DNA of 64,000 nucleotides from Symsagittifera roscoffensis. Taxonomy: Eukaryota > Xenacoelomorpha > Acoela > Convolutidae. Below are positions 22,299 through 33,345 of this stretch, piece by piece. The stretch is from NCBI RefSeq assembly GCF_963678635.1, contig NC_087065.1, positions 41,729,430-41,793,429 on the forward strand, given 5' to 3'. The position numbers and the translations under genes are program-made. The notes under the pieces were generated by a model. The model worked only from the letters and a program-made list of their open reading frames with translations, was not told where the DNA came from and did no database searches. Position 1 is the stretch's first letter, and every line of letters begins with the position of its first letter.

Positions 22299-23272
22299 AC
22301 TTCCAGGCCTCGTTTATGTGTTCTTGAGCCGCACGGTCCAAGTTGAATCTCCCCTTCAACCTGGGAGTCTCATCCACCTCCATACGGGACTCCGGCCTTG
22401 AGCTCGCAACAGCTCGTTCCGACGTCCTGGTTTCCTTCTGCTTTTGTTGGTCGAGCTCTCGTTGTCGCCTCTGGATCCTTTCAAGTTCCGACTTCAATTG
22501 CTCGCAATTCACGGCGTTCTCTCGCACCCTCTGCTCCTGCTGGTATTCTGCTCTCAACATCTCAAGGTCACGACGCGCCTGATCCCTCTCAAGGATCGCC
22601 TGGTCCCTCTCCAGATTCGCTTGATTTCTCTCGATTTTCGCGCTATCCCGGTCAAGATTCGCTTTGTTCTTTTCCCTCTGCGCCCTCTCGAGTTCCCTTT
22701 TCAAGTTGCTGAGGTCAGGATACGTCTCATCCGTTTGCTGGGCTCTCGTCATAGAAGGTGGCCTGCTCGTGGACTGGCTAGCCGATCTTGCTGACAGTCT
22801 GACCGGCAAGGGGAATTCTCCCGCGCCGTACTCAGTGTTGTTGCCTAAGCCAGAATTCCTCGCCAAGTCGAATCCTCTCACCCCTCCATCCATATTCCAG
22901 GATAGCCATCTCGTCTGTTCCTGATTGGATATACCTTCCGTGGTGTAGCCGACCATCAAGACAGCTTCGGTCGCGGATTCCCTGCACTCACTTTGCTCCT
23001 CTAATTGTAGGATGGCATTCAACGTCACTGCCATCCTCTCGTCCATTTGGGTGTATTCCAGGTCCCTCAAACGCCTGTATAACTCATCGAGCGTCGGCCT
23101 CTTCAGTTCCGCAGGCATGGACTTCCAAAATCGATCTGCCATTTTTCACAACTTCTAGATTATCTCGCGCCCCAACCAACTCGTGAATTACCGTAGCAAC
23201 TCGTGAATCACGTACCAACTTGAGTACTTGAGAAATCTTTTCCGAATGTTTCTGGTCGTGAACTTTGTTCAA
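22231..23272 (-). pseudogene. ORF B of element 1, N-terminal and coiled-coil part
   Basis: The frame 23142-22231 begins MADRFWKSMPAELKRPTLDE. Element 2 shows that the protein started further upstream, and here that upstream part (23272-23084) is in another frame. Residues about 145-255 form a strong coiled coil with repeated units (NLERDQAILERDQARRDLE), rich in Arg, Glu and Gln. It joins the SGNH domain through a short linker. Coiled coil plus esterase is reminiscent of ORF1 proteins of some LINEs, which oligomerise and bind nucleic acid; that role here is inference. ORF B follows ORF A after a spacer of about 360 bp. Confidence 0.75.
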
Positions 23273-23632
23273 GACTTTCTATTCCCTTTCCAATGAGTGT
23301 GTTTTAGTCGTCAACTTTGGTTTGATCAAATCAATCTGAAAGTAAAATCCACTTTTTAGACTAATATAAAAAAATTCATATTCCTAACCTAAACCCCCCC
23401 CCCATTATTGTAGTTAAAACCTTATCCCTCCGTCCGTTTTACTAAAATAATTAAATTGGAAGTTTTTAAGAGCATGCAGATTCATCTAATGTTTTAGCAC
23501 CATCATTTTTTAAAATTATAATTGTCATGCCAATCACGTTAAAATCCATCTACCTGCCCCGAAATCCCCATGTACCCTTACTCAAGATCCACATGTACCC
23601 CCAACTCGAGACCCCCATTGTCCACTCGTAGC
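23273..23632 (-). promoter_or_regulatory. Spacer between ORF A and ORF B with G-tract
   Basis: No coding sequence. In transcription sense it has a run of ten G (23403-23394; seven G at 46850-46844 in element 2) preceded by caataat and followed by tttaggttagga, conserved in both copies. Since ORF B needs expression separately from Gag-Pol, this spacer may hold a splice acceptor, an internal promoter or a second polypurine tract. None of these is demonstrated by the sequence. Confidence 0.3.
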
Positions 23633-25408
23633 TCAGGCGATACTCAAGTAGTACTTCTTGTGTAGGTGTACTATTATATCTGTTTCTGCGAAGACCACGT
23701 GTAGGATTGCATACAACTCCCTTGGGCTCAACTTGCCCCTGTTTGGGTCATAAGCTGGCATCGAGACCTCCATTATTCCTCTTTCAATCATGAAATCCCT
23801 CAGTCTCGTTAGTGCTAACATCACGTGCTCAGGGTCTATCGTATTCCTTTCATTGACCCTCGTCACTAGAAAGCACAGGTATTTGCCCGGGACGTGTGCC
23901 AGTGATGGGGGAAGCTCAGCCATTCCTCCCAGCCCCGGTCTCTGTCTGAACAGAAACTCCACGTTCTGGTATTCTCTTTTGAACTCGGCCTCTAGTCTCG
24001 ATTTGAAGCTCATGTCCGCCGTTATACATATCGCGCTAGTCCTGTCTGACAGAATGAAGTCGCTGTCCGTTATTAGGATGTTCTCCGAGTGTTCATTGGG
24101 GATTTCAAATTTCGTTTTGAACTTTCGTCCTATGATAGGTTCAGCTTCTTCCTCGCCCAGTTCTAGTCCGTTGGTCTCTCTTACTTCCCTCAGTTTCTTT
24201 ATCATCAAATTTTTGGTGTGGGTAAGTCCTATCCCCACTCCCCGGACAAAAATATTTATCGACGTCCCCGTCGATGATGCTGGGTCTAAATTATCTGGGG
24301 TTATTTCTAGCGGCTTGTCGGTTGCTGTCCAACCGAAGAGGGGATCTTCCGTTTTCACATGATGTTCTGCTGACACGTCGACCTGCTGGATGCTTAGCCC
24401 TTCACCTTCTTCGATCTTGACCCCACGCATCCACTCTAGTATTCTCAGGTTCGTGTTCTCCCTCCTCTCTATCTCGCTCTGCTCCAGATCTGTTTCTTGT
24501 TCTGGTGTGGAGTAGTCCTCCTTTGGGTAGTGTTCACTGTCGTTGATGATTTGCCATTCATCGTCTGCCACCAATTCGCCCACACTCAGTAACTCGTTGC
24601 CCACTTCATCAGGCTTTATCTTGTCAATTAAGAAGTCATCCCCGTACCTATTGTACCTCATGCCTGTCCGTTTACGATTACCGCTCCTGGTTCCTGCTGG
24701 TATCGGCCAGTCTAGTTGCGTCCACTTTGGCACCTCGTCCTGCTCCGGGTCGTTCCAGTCTTCTTCCACAAAGAATTCTGCCTCTGAATCCGCTTCTACC
24801 TTTTCATTGTCGTCCAAACTCAAGCCCTCGTTGCCATCGTTTTTCTCTCTGGTGCCTTTTTCATTCACCTCGCAAGCTGGTTCCACCAATAGGTACTCGA
24901 GTCCCTCCATGTTCTGCGGTACGCACCAGTCTTCTGGGGATGGGACATGAGGTTTCAAGTTTTCATAATGCGCTGCACGCCCCGTACTCAAGCGATAAAA
25001 CCGTCCTTGCTGGTGCTCTTCCGTTATCATGAACGGTCCTCTCCATTTCTTGAGTAGTTTCTTTGTACCTTTGGGAGGTATGACATTCTGGAAGACCCAC
25101 ACGTACTGGCCCACTGCGTATGGTTTCGCTTGTACTATCTTCTCATCGCATTTCTTGCGCTGCCTCATTTGTGCTTGCACAATATTCCTCCTGCAGAGCT
25201 CGTTTAATTCCTGCTGTCTCCTAATTGCTTCTTTCACATAATCTTGAGGCGACGTCTTTTTCCCTTCGTACTCCGGGTAAAAGAATGTTAGGGGCATCGC
25301 TCTTTCCTTGCCCGTCAACATCATGGAGGGACTGATTACTGTTGTTGAGTGTTGCGTACTGTTGTACGCCCCTACCACCTGCGGCAGATACCTATCCCAA
25401 TCCGTCAT
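23633..25408 (-). CDS. ORF A of element 1, integrase C-terminus, acidic linker and macro-like domain
   Basis: 591 codons are open. The first ~165 residues end the integrase core (VVGAYNSTQHSTT) and contain the GPY/F module (KKWRGPFMITEEHQQGRFYR), which helps target-site and DNA binding in Ty3/Gypsy integrases. A Glu/Asp-rich linker of about 270 residues follows. The last ~150 residues look like a macro domain of the Poa1/OARD1 type: ICITADMSFKSRLEAEFK, GKYLCFLVTRVNERNTIDPE, LTRLRDFMIERGIMEVSMPA and VFAETDIIVHLHKKYYL. Such domains bind or hydrolyse ADP-ribose derivatives; here that is inference. A canonical N-terminal GD-N loop is not obvious. The stop at 23633 ends ORF A. Confidence 0.75.
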   Translation of the reverse strand: MTDWDRYLPQVVGAYNSTQHSTTVISPSMMLTGKERAMPLTFFYPEYEGKKTSPQDYVKEAIRRQQELNELCRRNIVQAQMRQRKKCDEKIVQAKPYAVGQYVWVFQNVIPPKGTKKLLKKWRGPFMITEEHQQGRFYRLSTGRAAHYENLKPHVPSPEDWCVPQNMEGLEYLLVEPACEVNEKGTREKNDGNEGLSLDDNEKVEADSEAEFFVEEDWNDPEQDEVPKWTQLDWPIPAGTRSGNRKRTGMRYNRYGDDFLIDKIKPDEVGNELLSVGELVADDEWQIINDSEHYPKEDYSTPEQETDLEQSEIERRENTNLRILEWMRGVKIEEGEGLSIQQVDVSAEHHVKTEDPLFGWTATDKPLEITPDNLDPASSTGTSINIFVRGVGIGLTHTKNLMIKKLREVRETNGLELGEEEAEPIIGRKFKTKFEIPNEHSENILITDSDFILSDRTSAICITADMSFKSRLEAEFKREYQNVEFLFRQRPGLGGMAELPPSLAHVPGKYLCFLVTRVNERNTIDPEHVMLALTRLRDFMIERGIMEVSMPAYDPNRGKLSPRELYAILHVVFAETDIIVHLHKKYYLSIA

Positions 25409-26520
25409 GTACCTTGAGCATTATACCCTCAGCATGTTCACCAAAGTTCTATTCTGCCTCTCCACCAACCCGTTGGTCTGGGGATGGTAGGTCGTTGAGT
25501 GCGCTTGAGCTATGTGAGACCTCTTCATTAATTCTTTCGTCAATTCCCCCACAAAGGCTTTGCCGTTGTCCGACTGAAATGTCATGTGACAGCCATACCG
25601 TGATATCCAATGCGTTATCAGGTGGTCACAAGTCTCCTCTGCTGAGGCTGTCTGACACGGGACCGCTTCTGCCAACTATGTGAAGTGATCTATTATAACC
25701 AGTATCTGGTTATATCCCGACTCTGTCATGCAGATTTTTTGATGGTCTATCTGCACCACCTCATTAAATTCCGAGCTTTCAACGGGTTTGAGTGGGAACT
25801 TCATTTTCCTTGGGTCTTTTACTTGCAGGCATGCCAAGCATGCATTCACCCATCTCTCGCAAGCTTTCCTTAATCCTGGCCAATCAAACCTGTGAAGTAT
25901 TCTCTGTTGCACTTTGTCTATCCCCTGGTGCCCCATCTGATCGTGCGATCTGAATAACACTTCCGTCTGATACAATTGTGGTCATATGATGAGGTTGTGC
26001 TTGTGTAATATCTTCTCCTCATCTTTTCTCTTGCACGCTACCACCCCATCAGCTGTGTGATAGAGTAAATCTTTTCTTTCTTTTCAGAACTGGCTCAAGA
26101 TCTTGTAGCTGTCTTCTTCCAGGTCCCCCTTCTCTCTGGACCCCGTCCGGATCCATTTGGAGAGGTTACTTGTCATCTTGTCATTCTTTTGGGCCCTTAT
26201 TAGATCCGACAGCCTATATCTCGCCTTTACATGTTCCTTTAGTGCCATTATCTGACCATTCATTTCCCCGGTCTGTGGATGTCATCCTTCAGCTTTTCGC
26301 ATATTATCCTCTTCACGATCTTCGTATCATCTTCTGGCACCAGATTTGTTGTGACATTTGAGTTGCAGGATAGTTCCCTGAATGGTTTCCTCGATACCGC
26401 TATTTTCTCAAGTTCTTCACCTCCTTGCAATTCTTGCTGATCCAAGTTGTATGTTCCTGATGAGGGATCCGTCTGCAGCTCCCTGTCGCGGTGTCTCATC
26501 TTCGCTTCCGCCAGTATCAT
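25409..26520 (-). pseudogene. ORF A of element 1, integrase zinc finger and catalytic core
   Basis: The integrase inserts the cDNA into host DNA. Visible: HHCC-type finger (SHDQMGHQG and CLACLQVK), first catalytic Asp in VVQIDHQKI, second in FQSDNGKAF, Glu in TNGLVERQNRTL. The zinc-finger and core pieces (25975-25676, 25675-25421) and the downstream 591-codon frame share one frame, interrupted by stops near 25676 and 25420. The upstream piece 26520-26260 is in another frame (shift near 26262). An in-frame TAG near 26564 replaces the Trp codon of element 2. Confidence 0.85.
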
Positions 26521-26565
26521 GCACCGATTATTTTGGTCGTCGCTGCTGCTCTCCGAATCTTCATC

Positions 26566-28335
26566 CTATTCTTCACACTCCCCGGACAATTTTTCTTCTC
26601 CAGCATCTTCTTCCACTGTGGGCCACTCCCTGGACTCTTGTCCTAGTCCAAGGTGTTCAGCCTCCTCCTTAAATGCCAATTTCTTCTTCCTAACCCGGGT
26701 CCGCTCAAGTATGTCATCAGGGATTTTGTCAACCAGTGACTGCACGACTTCTTTCCCATCAGGATTACTCACTTCTAAGGAGTTTTTACCGACAACTGTC
26801 CGACTCCTTCGCAGTATCGTGACTTCCGGTTCCTCTTTACCCCTTCCTTTGATCACGGGTTTATCATATGCCAGTTTCTCGAGTAATCTCATCAAGTCCT
26901 CATCTATCTGTGCCTCTCCAGTTTCTACCTGGTTGAGATCATAGCCCTTCGCCTTGAGTATCTCTCTCACAATTTTTGACTTGAGCATTATCCCTATCGG
27001 CATCCCTCGGGTCTTCTTCAAGATTGTTTTCTCTGGAGGCTCTTTTGGTATTTCGGGGTGATCTTGTATCGGTTTGCCTGACTTGTCGAGCCATCTCGTG
27101 AGTGAAAGACTATCATACGTTTCCTCATCCATGAAGGAGAAGCCCTCTTTTATTTCCGGCCTATTCGCCTCCCTCTGTTCCTGTCTTTCGTAGAACTCCG
27201 TCTTCTTACTCAAGCTATCGGCATTTTGATGTTTGTCTGTTGTCCCATGCTCAATTATCATGTTGTATCCGTCCAGGCGAACTATCCACTTCCCAATGTA
27301 GCTCTGGTCCATTGAGTACGACTTCAGCCAGCTGAGTGCCCTGTTGTCGACTCGCAGCTTGAATGGCTCACTGCCTAGGTATGCTCTATATTTCTCGACA
27401 AAGGTAACCACCGCGAACATCTCCGCTTTCGGCGGCCCGTACTTCATTTCTGTGTCACTCAAGACTTTGCTCCCGTATGCTTTTGGTCTCAAGACTGTCC
27501 TCCCGTTCCATTCTTGTTCTTGATAGAGAATTCCAGAAACCGCGACTACCGACGCATCCGTATCCAGCACGTACATCCCTTTCTCCGTTGGCATCCCTAA
27601 CACCGGTGCCTCGCACAACTCTTTCTTTATTTTGTGGAATGTTTCTTCAGCTGCGTTGTTCCACGTGAACTTCTTGCCTTTGTGTCTCATTAATTGTTGC
27701 ATCAGGTATACCTTATCCGCGTAGCCCTTGATGAATTCCCTGTAATAGTTCGCAAAACCCAGGAATCTCATCAACTGGTGTTCCGTTTTTGGCGATTTCC
27801 AAGTTAGAAATGCTTCAACTGCATCTGGATCTGGTCTGATGCCGTGCCTGTCCACCATCCTCCCCAAGTATTTTATCGAATCCTTGAGTATCTCGCACTT
27901 TGATGGTTTGCACTTCAGCCCCGACCTCTTCATGCATGCAAATACCTCGTCCAGTCGCTCGATGTGATCTTCCAGTGTTGGCGTCGCTATTACCACGTCA
28001 TCCACGTAGCACATTACCAGATTGCCATACTTCTTTGTCACACCTATCAATGCATGTGCCATCAACCGTTGAAATGTAGCCGTGGCATTGCAAAGACCAA
28101 ACGGCATCCGTTTCCATTGAAACAGCCCCAACTCGCAGGCGAATCCTGTTTTGTCCCTGTCCTGCTTCCTCAACGGGACCTGCCAAAAGGCCGAACCTAA
28201 ATCAAGAGTCGTAAAAAAAATTTTATCACCTAACTTCGAGAGGCTCTCATCAATCCTAGGTATGGGATAGGCATCCTTCACCGTGACGGAGTTCAGGTAC
28301 CAAAAGTCACAACAAAACCTCAATTGATCGCCTTT
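26566..28335 (-). pseudogene. ORF A of element 1, reverse transcriptase and RNase H
   Basis: Ty3/Gypsy-type RT with DLGSAFWQVPL (motif A), FGLCNATATFQRLM (motif B), CYVDDVVIA (catalytic YVDD) and FLGFANYYREF. RNase H follows: LDTDASVVAVSGIL, PKAEMFAVV, LRVDNRALSWL and KHQNADSLS. The enzymes copy the element RNA to cDNA and remove the template. The frame is open for 585 codons to GECEE (26566) and continues in frame from the protease part, separated only by a TAG at about 28333-28335 where element 2 has AAG. That makes it a nonsense mutation and not a programmed stop. An acidic region follows RNase H before the integrase. Confidence 0.92.
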
Positions 28336-30734
28336 CTATTTGGCCATCACGACTCCACACGCCCACGGTGATTTGGATGGTTTTATCATGTCATACTCTA
28401 GTAGTGTCTGTATCTCTTTCCTACACGCATCCGATTTGTGTGGGGTCATGCGCCTCGCCCCCTCCCTGTGCGATACCGCGGACTCCTCAAGCTCTATTTC
28501 ATGTTCAACAAAATCACAACATCCAATGTCTGCTTTATGTCTCGTACGCTCTAGTACGTCCTTGATGGCCTCGAGTTGTTCATCCGTTACCTTACTCCTT
28601 AAATGCTCTATTTCAGGTAAAACTGGTTTATCCATTTCCATTTTCTCTAGTGTTGGTCTTTCTGGGAAATTTAAACAACGCGATACTCCATCGTCTGTCT
28701 CTGACTTAAGTGAATTTACAAGACCTGATGAACTTTTTATTTTATTCAATCGTCTCAAGATACAAATTTTGTCCCTGTGATTGGGACATTCAATTACTTC
28801 GTTCTCTTTTACATTTTCATTTATTTCATATCGAGTTTCCACGGGTAAGCCACATCCCAACTTCCTTCCCCTCTGGATTGTTATGGGTATGTCAAGAGTA
28901 TTCAACAAGACACTGACGCAGATACCGCTCTTGGTTATCGAGAAGGATCTTCCTAAAACAGCAGCTTTTTGACTGTTTGGTTTGGGAACAATGCATACTT
29001 GCTTACTATCACTTAATTCATTATAATTTGTCATCCGTAAGCTTACTATTGCCGCTTCGTTCGCTTTCAACCTTACCCTTCTACTCAAGAAGACCGGCAC
29101 TTTATTCTCATTTGCCATTATCAGATTTACCGGTTTAATTACGTACTTCCTATCCGGGTTTCGAATCCTGAACATGGCATTGTTTAGATCAATCGTTACG
29201 TCAAAGTTCCTGATGAAGTCTCTGCCTAAAATGAACTGGTCAGACTCGTCTAGGTTCTCCACCTCAAGAAAGCTCATCCATAGGTTGTGTTCCCCTAGAT
29301 TTAGGGCTATTATTGGTGTTCTGCCTAGTACCCGCGGCGCCCCTTTTTTTGCAGCTGATAGCCGTATTCTTGAGTCTATCAAGTCATCTTTGTCAAAACC
29401 CATTCGTTCCCAAGTTTCGATTGGTATAACACTCAAGACCGCTCCCGTATCAAGTAACCCACGTAACTGAGTCTTTTTGCCACTTATGTCAAGCACATGT
29501 GCTGACACGTCCGCTTCCATCCCGATGTACATTGCATCTTCTTTCAGCATGGCACAGTGTCCAATCGATCTCACTTTTAGTTCTTCTTTGCCTACGTAGA
29601 TCTGCCCCACCAGATCTTCATCACATGTTATCATGGTTTTCGTATAGATGTTTATCCCATCTATGTTTAGCATCACCTCAAGCGGACCATAAGCTTCTGT
29701 ATATCTGTTCTCAACACGGACTGACTTGCTGCCACCTCTTGTGAGAAGTGCCCTCAAGGCTCTAGACGTCGTCTGTGGGCTTATCGCACTCATTAAATCT
29801 GCGTACACATCAATGTGCATTATTGTCTGATCGCTTGGTTCGTTCAAGTTCCTCGTTACTTCATGGCCGCCCAGAGTGATTATTGACATTATCCTGGCTC
29901 CGATTTTTGTTATGCCGAATGGCTTTCCCGTCACCATTTTCAGAGTGTTGAAATTTCCACTCTTTTTCGACCCTGCTACGGCTTCTGGCACCGGCACCGA
30001 CCAACCTAACGGCTCATTTATCTTCTGCTTTTCGATTTCCTGTTTCAATCGTTGCTCTATTTCCTTCGTCGCTAGGTCCTGTTTGACTTTGTTGATAGCC
30101 TCTGCAGCCGCCTTCTCATAATTTATCTCTAGGGCATTTCTGGCCGTATCCTCTATTTCACTGTTGACCTGCGTTACGGCTTTCGCCGTCTTCGTTGGCA
30201 GTTCCGCACTCGGTGCTTCCGAATGTTTTGTTTCAAACTCGGTTTGTCTATTTTTCTGGTTCTGCACCGCCGCTAACGCCAACTTATGCTTGGGGTGACT
30301 CTGGTTCTTCACTGCCTCCCAAAACAAAGGACAGTCCATCCTAAAGTGCCCCTCTTGATTGCAGAAGAAACATCTCGCACCTATCTTGATGATCAAGCCA
30401 CTATAATACTCATGTTCCTCCATCTGGCTCATATCTTCCTCATCGGGTGCATGTCCCAGACTCTTCATGCCCTGTTTGTATGTTGTGCAATCCGCCACGT
30501 GATGATCAGCGCTCACCCGCAGTTTGCGCATGATCTACGTTTGTCCATGTCATCTCTCGGCTTGTACCATGACGAACTTTGTGATTGACTCCCCCCCTGC
30601 ATGTTCCTGTTATTTGAATATGAGTACTTCTTGGGTTTCATTAGCATGTACACTCTTGACTTCTGTCTCATTTCTTCTGGAGTCGGTGCACTATCTTTCG
30701 ACAGTGTATAGTACGTCGCTAACATTGTTCTCAA
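28336..30734 (-). pseudogene. ORF A of element 1, Gag C-terminus, nucleocapsid knuckles and aspartic protease
   Basis: A frame of 731 codons (30531-28336) preceded by a short frame (30734-30513) after a shift near 30525. Two CCHC knuckles of CX2CX4HX4C type: CANCGSADHHVADC across the shift and CFFCNQEGHFRMDC at residues 54-67; they bind the genomic RNA. A Lys/Glu/Ala-rich spacer follows, then the protease with LLDTGAVLSVIPIETW (catalytic Asp361) and DQFILGRDFI near residues 431-440. The protease cleaves the polyprotein. The segment leads without frame change into RT (CRKEIQTLLEYDMI, then the TAG). In both copies protease and RT appear to be one frame. Confidence 0.88.
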
Positions 30735-31870
30735 GTCGTCACTTCTAAGTTACTGAGTATCGCTGTGCAGGCTTGTCTCTCGTCGTTTAAGTTGTCCTGT
30801 TCCAAATGTAATCTCATGACTTCTACTCAGGNNNNNNNNNNNNNNNNNNNNNNNNNNNNNNNNNNNNNNNNNNNNNNNNNNNNNNNNNNNNNNNNNNNNN
30901 NNNNNNNNNNNNNNNNNNNNNNNNNNNNNNNNNNNNNNNNNNNNNNNNNNNNNNNNNNNNNNNNNNNNNNNNNNNNNNNNNNNNNNNNNNNNNNNNNNNN
31001 NNNNNNNNNNNNNNNNNNNNNNNNNNNNNNNCTTCTCATTGTATCCATTCTCGTTTCTAGGCTCCCTAACTGGCTGTTCACAGCGTCATACCGTTGCTTC
31101 ATCTCTTGCATGTCTTTTTTAATGTTCTTATCTCGCTCTCCATCAGTGGCCTCTACCTTGTCTGACATCTGCTGAAGCTTTTCTTCTGTCGCCCCTCGCT
31201 AGATTGAAATAGTTGTCCAGGTACTCGTGTTTGCTGTATCTTAATTCATTCTTTATCACCTCCCTATCAAATCGCCCAGCTCAAGAGAAGTTGTTGTTTC
31301 ATGGTCAGCTTTTGCCGTATTGTTGGCTGCTGCCCTCTGTTTAACCTGGTCGTCGTCTTGGTTGGCCTCTGTCGTTATCGTGGAAACTGTTCCAAATGTT
31401 TTGCCTTTCTCGGCTTTCGGTTCTTCCGTCACTATGTCTCTTGATTTCATCCCGACCATCATTGCTATCCTTTCTGTAAATGACGTTCTTTTTACTTGAG
31501 ACTCGTCCTTTACTGTTTCTGGCGTGTTGCCCGTTGTGTCTTCCACAGTGTCTATCGGCGAGAATTCCATCGACTTTTGATTTTTTTCCCTCTGCATTCG
31601 GCATCGGTGTCGACTCCGTCGTCTTCTTCTCCACCTCATCAACACTCTGGTCTGGTGTTTCTAGGTCAATCTCAATGGCGGGTTCCGTTTGTTTCCCTTC
31701 CGCGCACTCTTTCGTCTTCTCTTTTGAACTTCTTGTGTTGACCATGCTCACTGAAAAGTTCTTTCTTGTCATTCTTGGGTCAACCGATGTCACTTTCCGT
31801 TGCGACGAGTTACATTTTGTCTTTGACTCGTAGCTCTTTTTTCAGCTATCGGTACCCGGCTCCGTCTCAT
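30735..31870 (-). pseudogene. ORF A of element 1, Gag N-terminus and deleted capsid
   Basis: The ATG at 31870 starts MRRSRVP as in element 2. The first part is hydrophilic (ETPDQSVDEVEKKTTES, MVGMKSRDIV) and split between frames 31793-31341 and 31645-31256, so at least one shift is present. A piece with EMKQRYDAVNSQLGSLETRMD follows and then the N gap. Relative to element 2, about 267 bp of the capsid-coding region (equivalent to 53754-54020) are missing at 30744, leaving the frame shifted. Without that capsid segment (FEKRRQRDDESIDRFLDDL in element 2), particle assembly from this copy is not expected. Confidence 0.75.
30832..31031. other. Assembly gap, 200 N
   Basis: Exactly 200 N within Gag of element 1. 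The flanks match element 2 on both sides (about 54103 and 54540), so roughly 430 bp would be expected here. The true size is unknown. Confidence 0.98.
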
Positions 31871-32111
31871 GATTTTTATTCAAATTTATTTCTATTTACA
31901 ATATTACTATTTACAAAATCCTAATCTAAGAATAAAAAAATTTTTTTATGATAAATATAATAATAAAGAAAAACAACGTTCCTATTCCCTTTAAGATTTA
32001 TTAAAATTTTACTAATTCGTGATCCCAATAGAATCCGATCTATCGCGATTTATCGTTCCGACTAGTCCTATTGCTTTTGATTTAGTTATTTTGACCTGTC
32101 TTAAGACCCTT

Positions 32112-32590
32112 TAGTACCGTCACACCACTTCTTTGTACTGTCCCAACACTTCTATGTACTGTCCCAACACTTCTATGTACTGTCCCAAGACTTTCTGGTA
32201 CTGTCCCAAGACTTTCTGGTACTGTTCCAAGACTTTCTGGTACTGTCCCAAGACTTTCTGGTACTGTCCCAAGACTTTCTGGTACTGTCCCAAGACTTTC
32301 TGGTACTGTCCCAAGACTTTCCGTTACTGTCCCAAGACTTTCTGGTACTGGCCCAAGACTTTCTGGTACTGTCCCAAGACTTTCTGGTCCTGTCACAAGA
32401 CTGCCTGTCCCAAGACTGCCTGTCCCAAGACTGCCTGTCCCAAGACTGCCTGTCCCAAGACTGCCTGTCCCAAGACTGCCTTTCCCAAGACTGCCTGTCC
32501 CAAGACTGACTGTCCCAAGACTGCCTGTCCCAAGACTGCCTGTCCCAAGACTGCCTGTCCCAAGACTGCCTGTCCTAAGACTGCCTTGAA
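32112..32590 (-). repeat. Leader minisatellite of element 1 (21-bp and 15-bp units)
   Basis: On the plus strand tgtcccaagactttctggtac (21 bp, written once; about 10-11 units, slightly variable) is followed by tgtcccaagactgcc (15 bp, about 13 units). Both unit lengths are multiples of three and contain no stop in several frames, so long frames open on both strands (for example CPKTA and LGTGS repeats), but these are most likely by-products. The array lies in the 5' leader between the primer-binding site and Gag. Element 2 has its own version at 55608-56040. Confidence 0.92.
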
Positions 32591-33345
32591 CCACTGTACC
32601 TTGTACCACCACTCGAGCTCTAGTAAAAACTTTCCCCAAAAAAAACCAACCTTACTGGACAAAAATAAAAATCACCAATCCCCTTGTATTTATTTCCTTT
32701 TAATGTTTTGCCGCAAGTTGAAACCCAACTTGTTCGAGGTGTCTTGTGATCACCTGTTTGTCCAAAACCGATTAAAACTTTCTTCTCCAAAAGCGATAAA
32801 AATTTAACAGAGAGAAAAAATAAAAAATGAATATCGATAAAAGCGAAAAAAAAAATTACCCACCTAAAATTCAAAGGTGACTTGTGTCAGCCCTTTCTCT
32901 GAACAACAACAAAAAAAAATGTCTGGTACCTGATTGCCACGCGTTCTCCTCCCCCCTTCTAGCGATCTTATGGGGTATCACAAAAACTGTCTATGTCCGT
33001 TCCCCCCTCCCGATCCGACCAGGGTTCGGATATCCGCTTCTTATAACCGACGAGTGTAAGAATCTAATGTAACTAAATCGATGACGCCGATCAATTAGTT
33101 ACTCTAATGTGTCCCCCCTTTTTACACTTTACAACGACCAACCTCTAGCCTATCCAGCCTCCCTTCTAACCTCCCCCCTCTTTAGCCCCCTCTTAAGCCG
33201 AAAATTCCCTTAAGCGCCGGGTGCTAAACCTCTCGAGAGAAAACCGTAGACCTGTTTCCAGGCCTGCTTGAGTAAAAACTTCCTCAAAACAATGGGGTTC
33301 CGCTTATCCAGTTTTACACTTATCTCCTATAATGTAATGTGGATT
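32591..33345 (-). other. 5' leader of element 1, no gene seen
   Basis: Sequence homologous to 56041-56813 of element 2, including gtctggtacctgattgccac and tctaatgtgtccccccttttt. I see no conserved open frame. It is probably untranslated leader RNA. Confidence 0.5.

Noticed and set aside
28324-28335. Programmed readthrough stop between protease and RT in element 1
   Set aside because: Element 2 has a Lys codon at this place, so a simple nonsense mutation is more likely.
30832-31031. Repeat or low-complexity tract
   Set aside because: It is an assembly gap of N, not sequence.
32082-32639. Minus-strand Gly/Leu/Ser repeat ORF (LGTGS), a possible structural protein
   Set aside because: Same minisatellite in the leader. 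The repeats differ between the two copies and there is no conserved start or non-repeat domain.
32133-32807. Plus-strand ORF with CPKTFWY/CPKTA repeats, and the similar 55576-56091
   Set aside because: It arises because the minisatellite units are multiples of three and lack stops. It is antisense to the element and open in several frames on both strands, so it is most likely not a gene.
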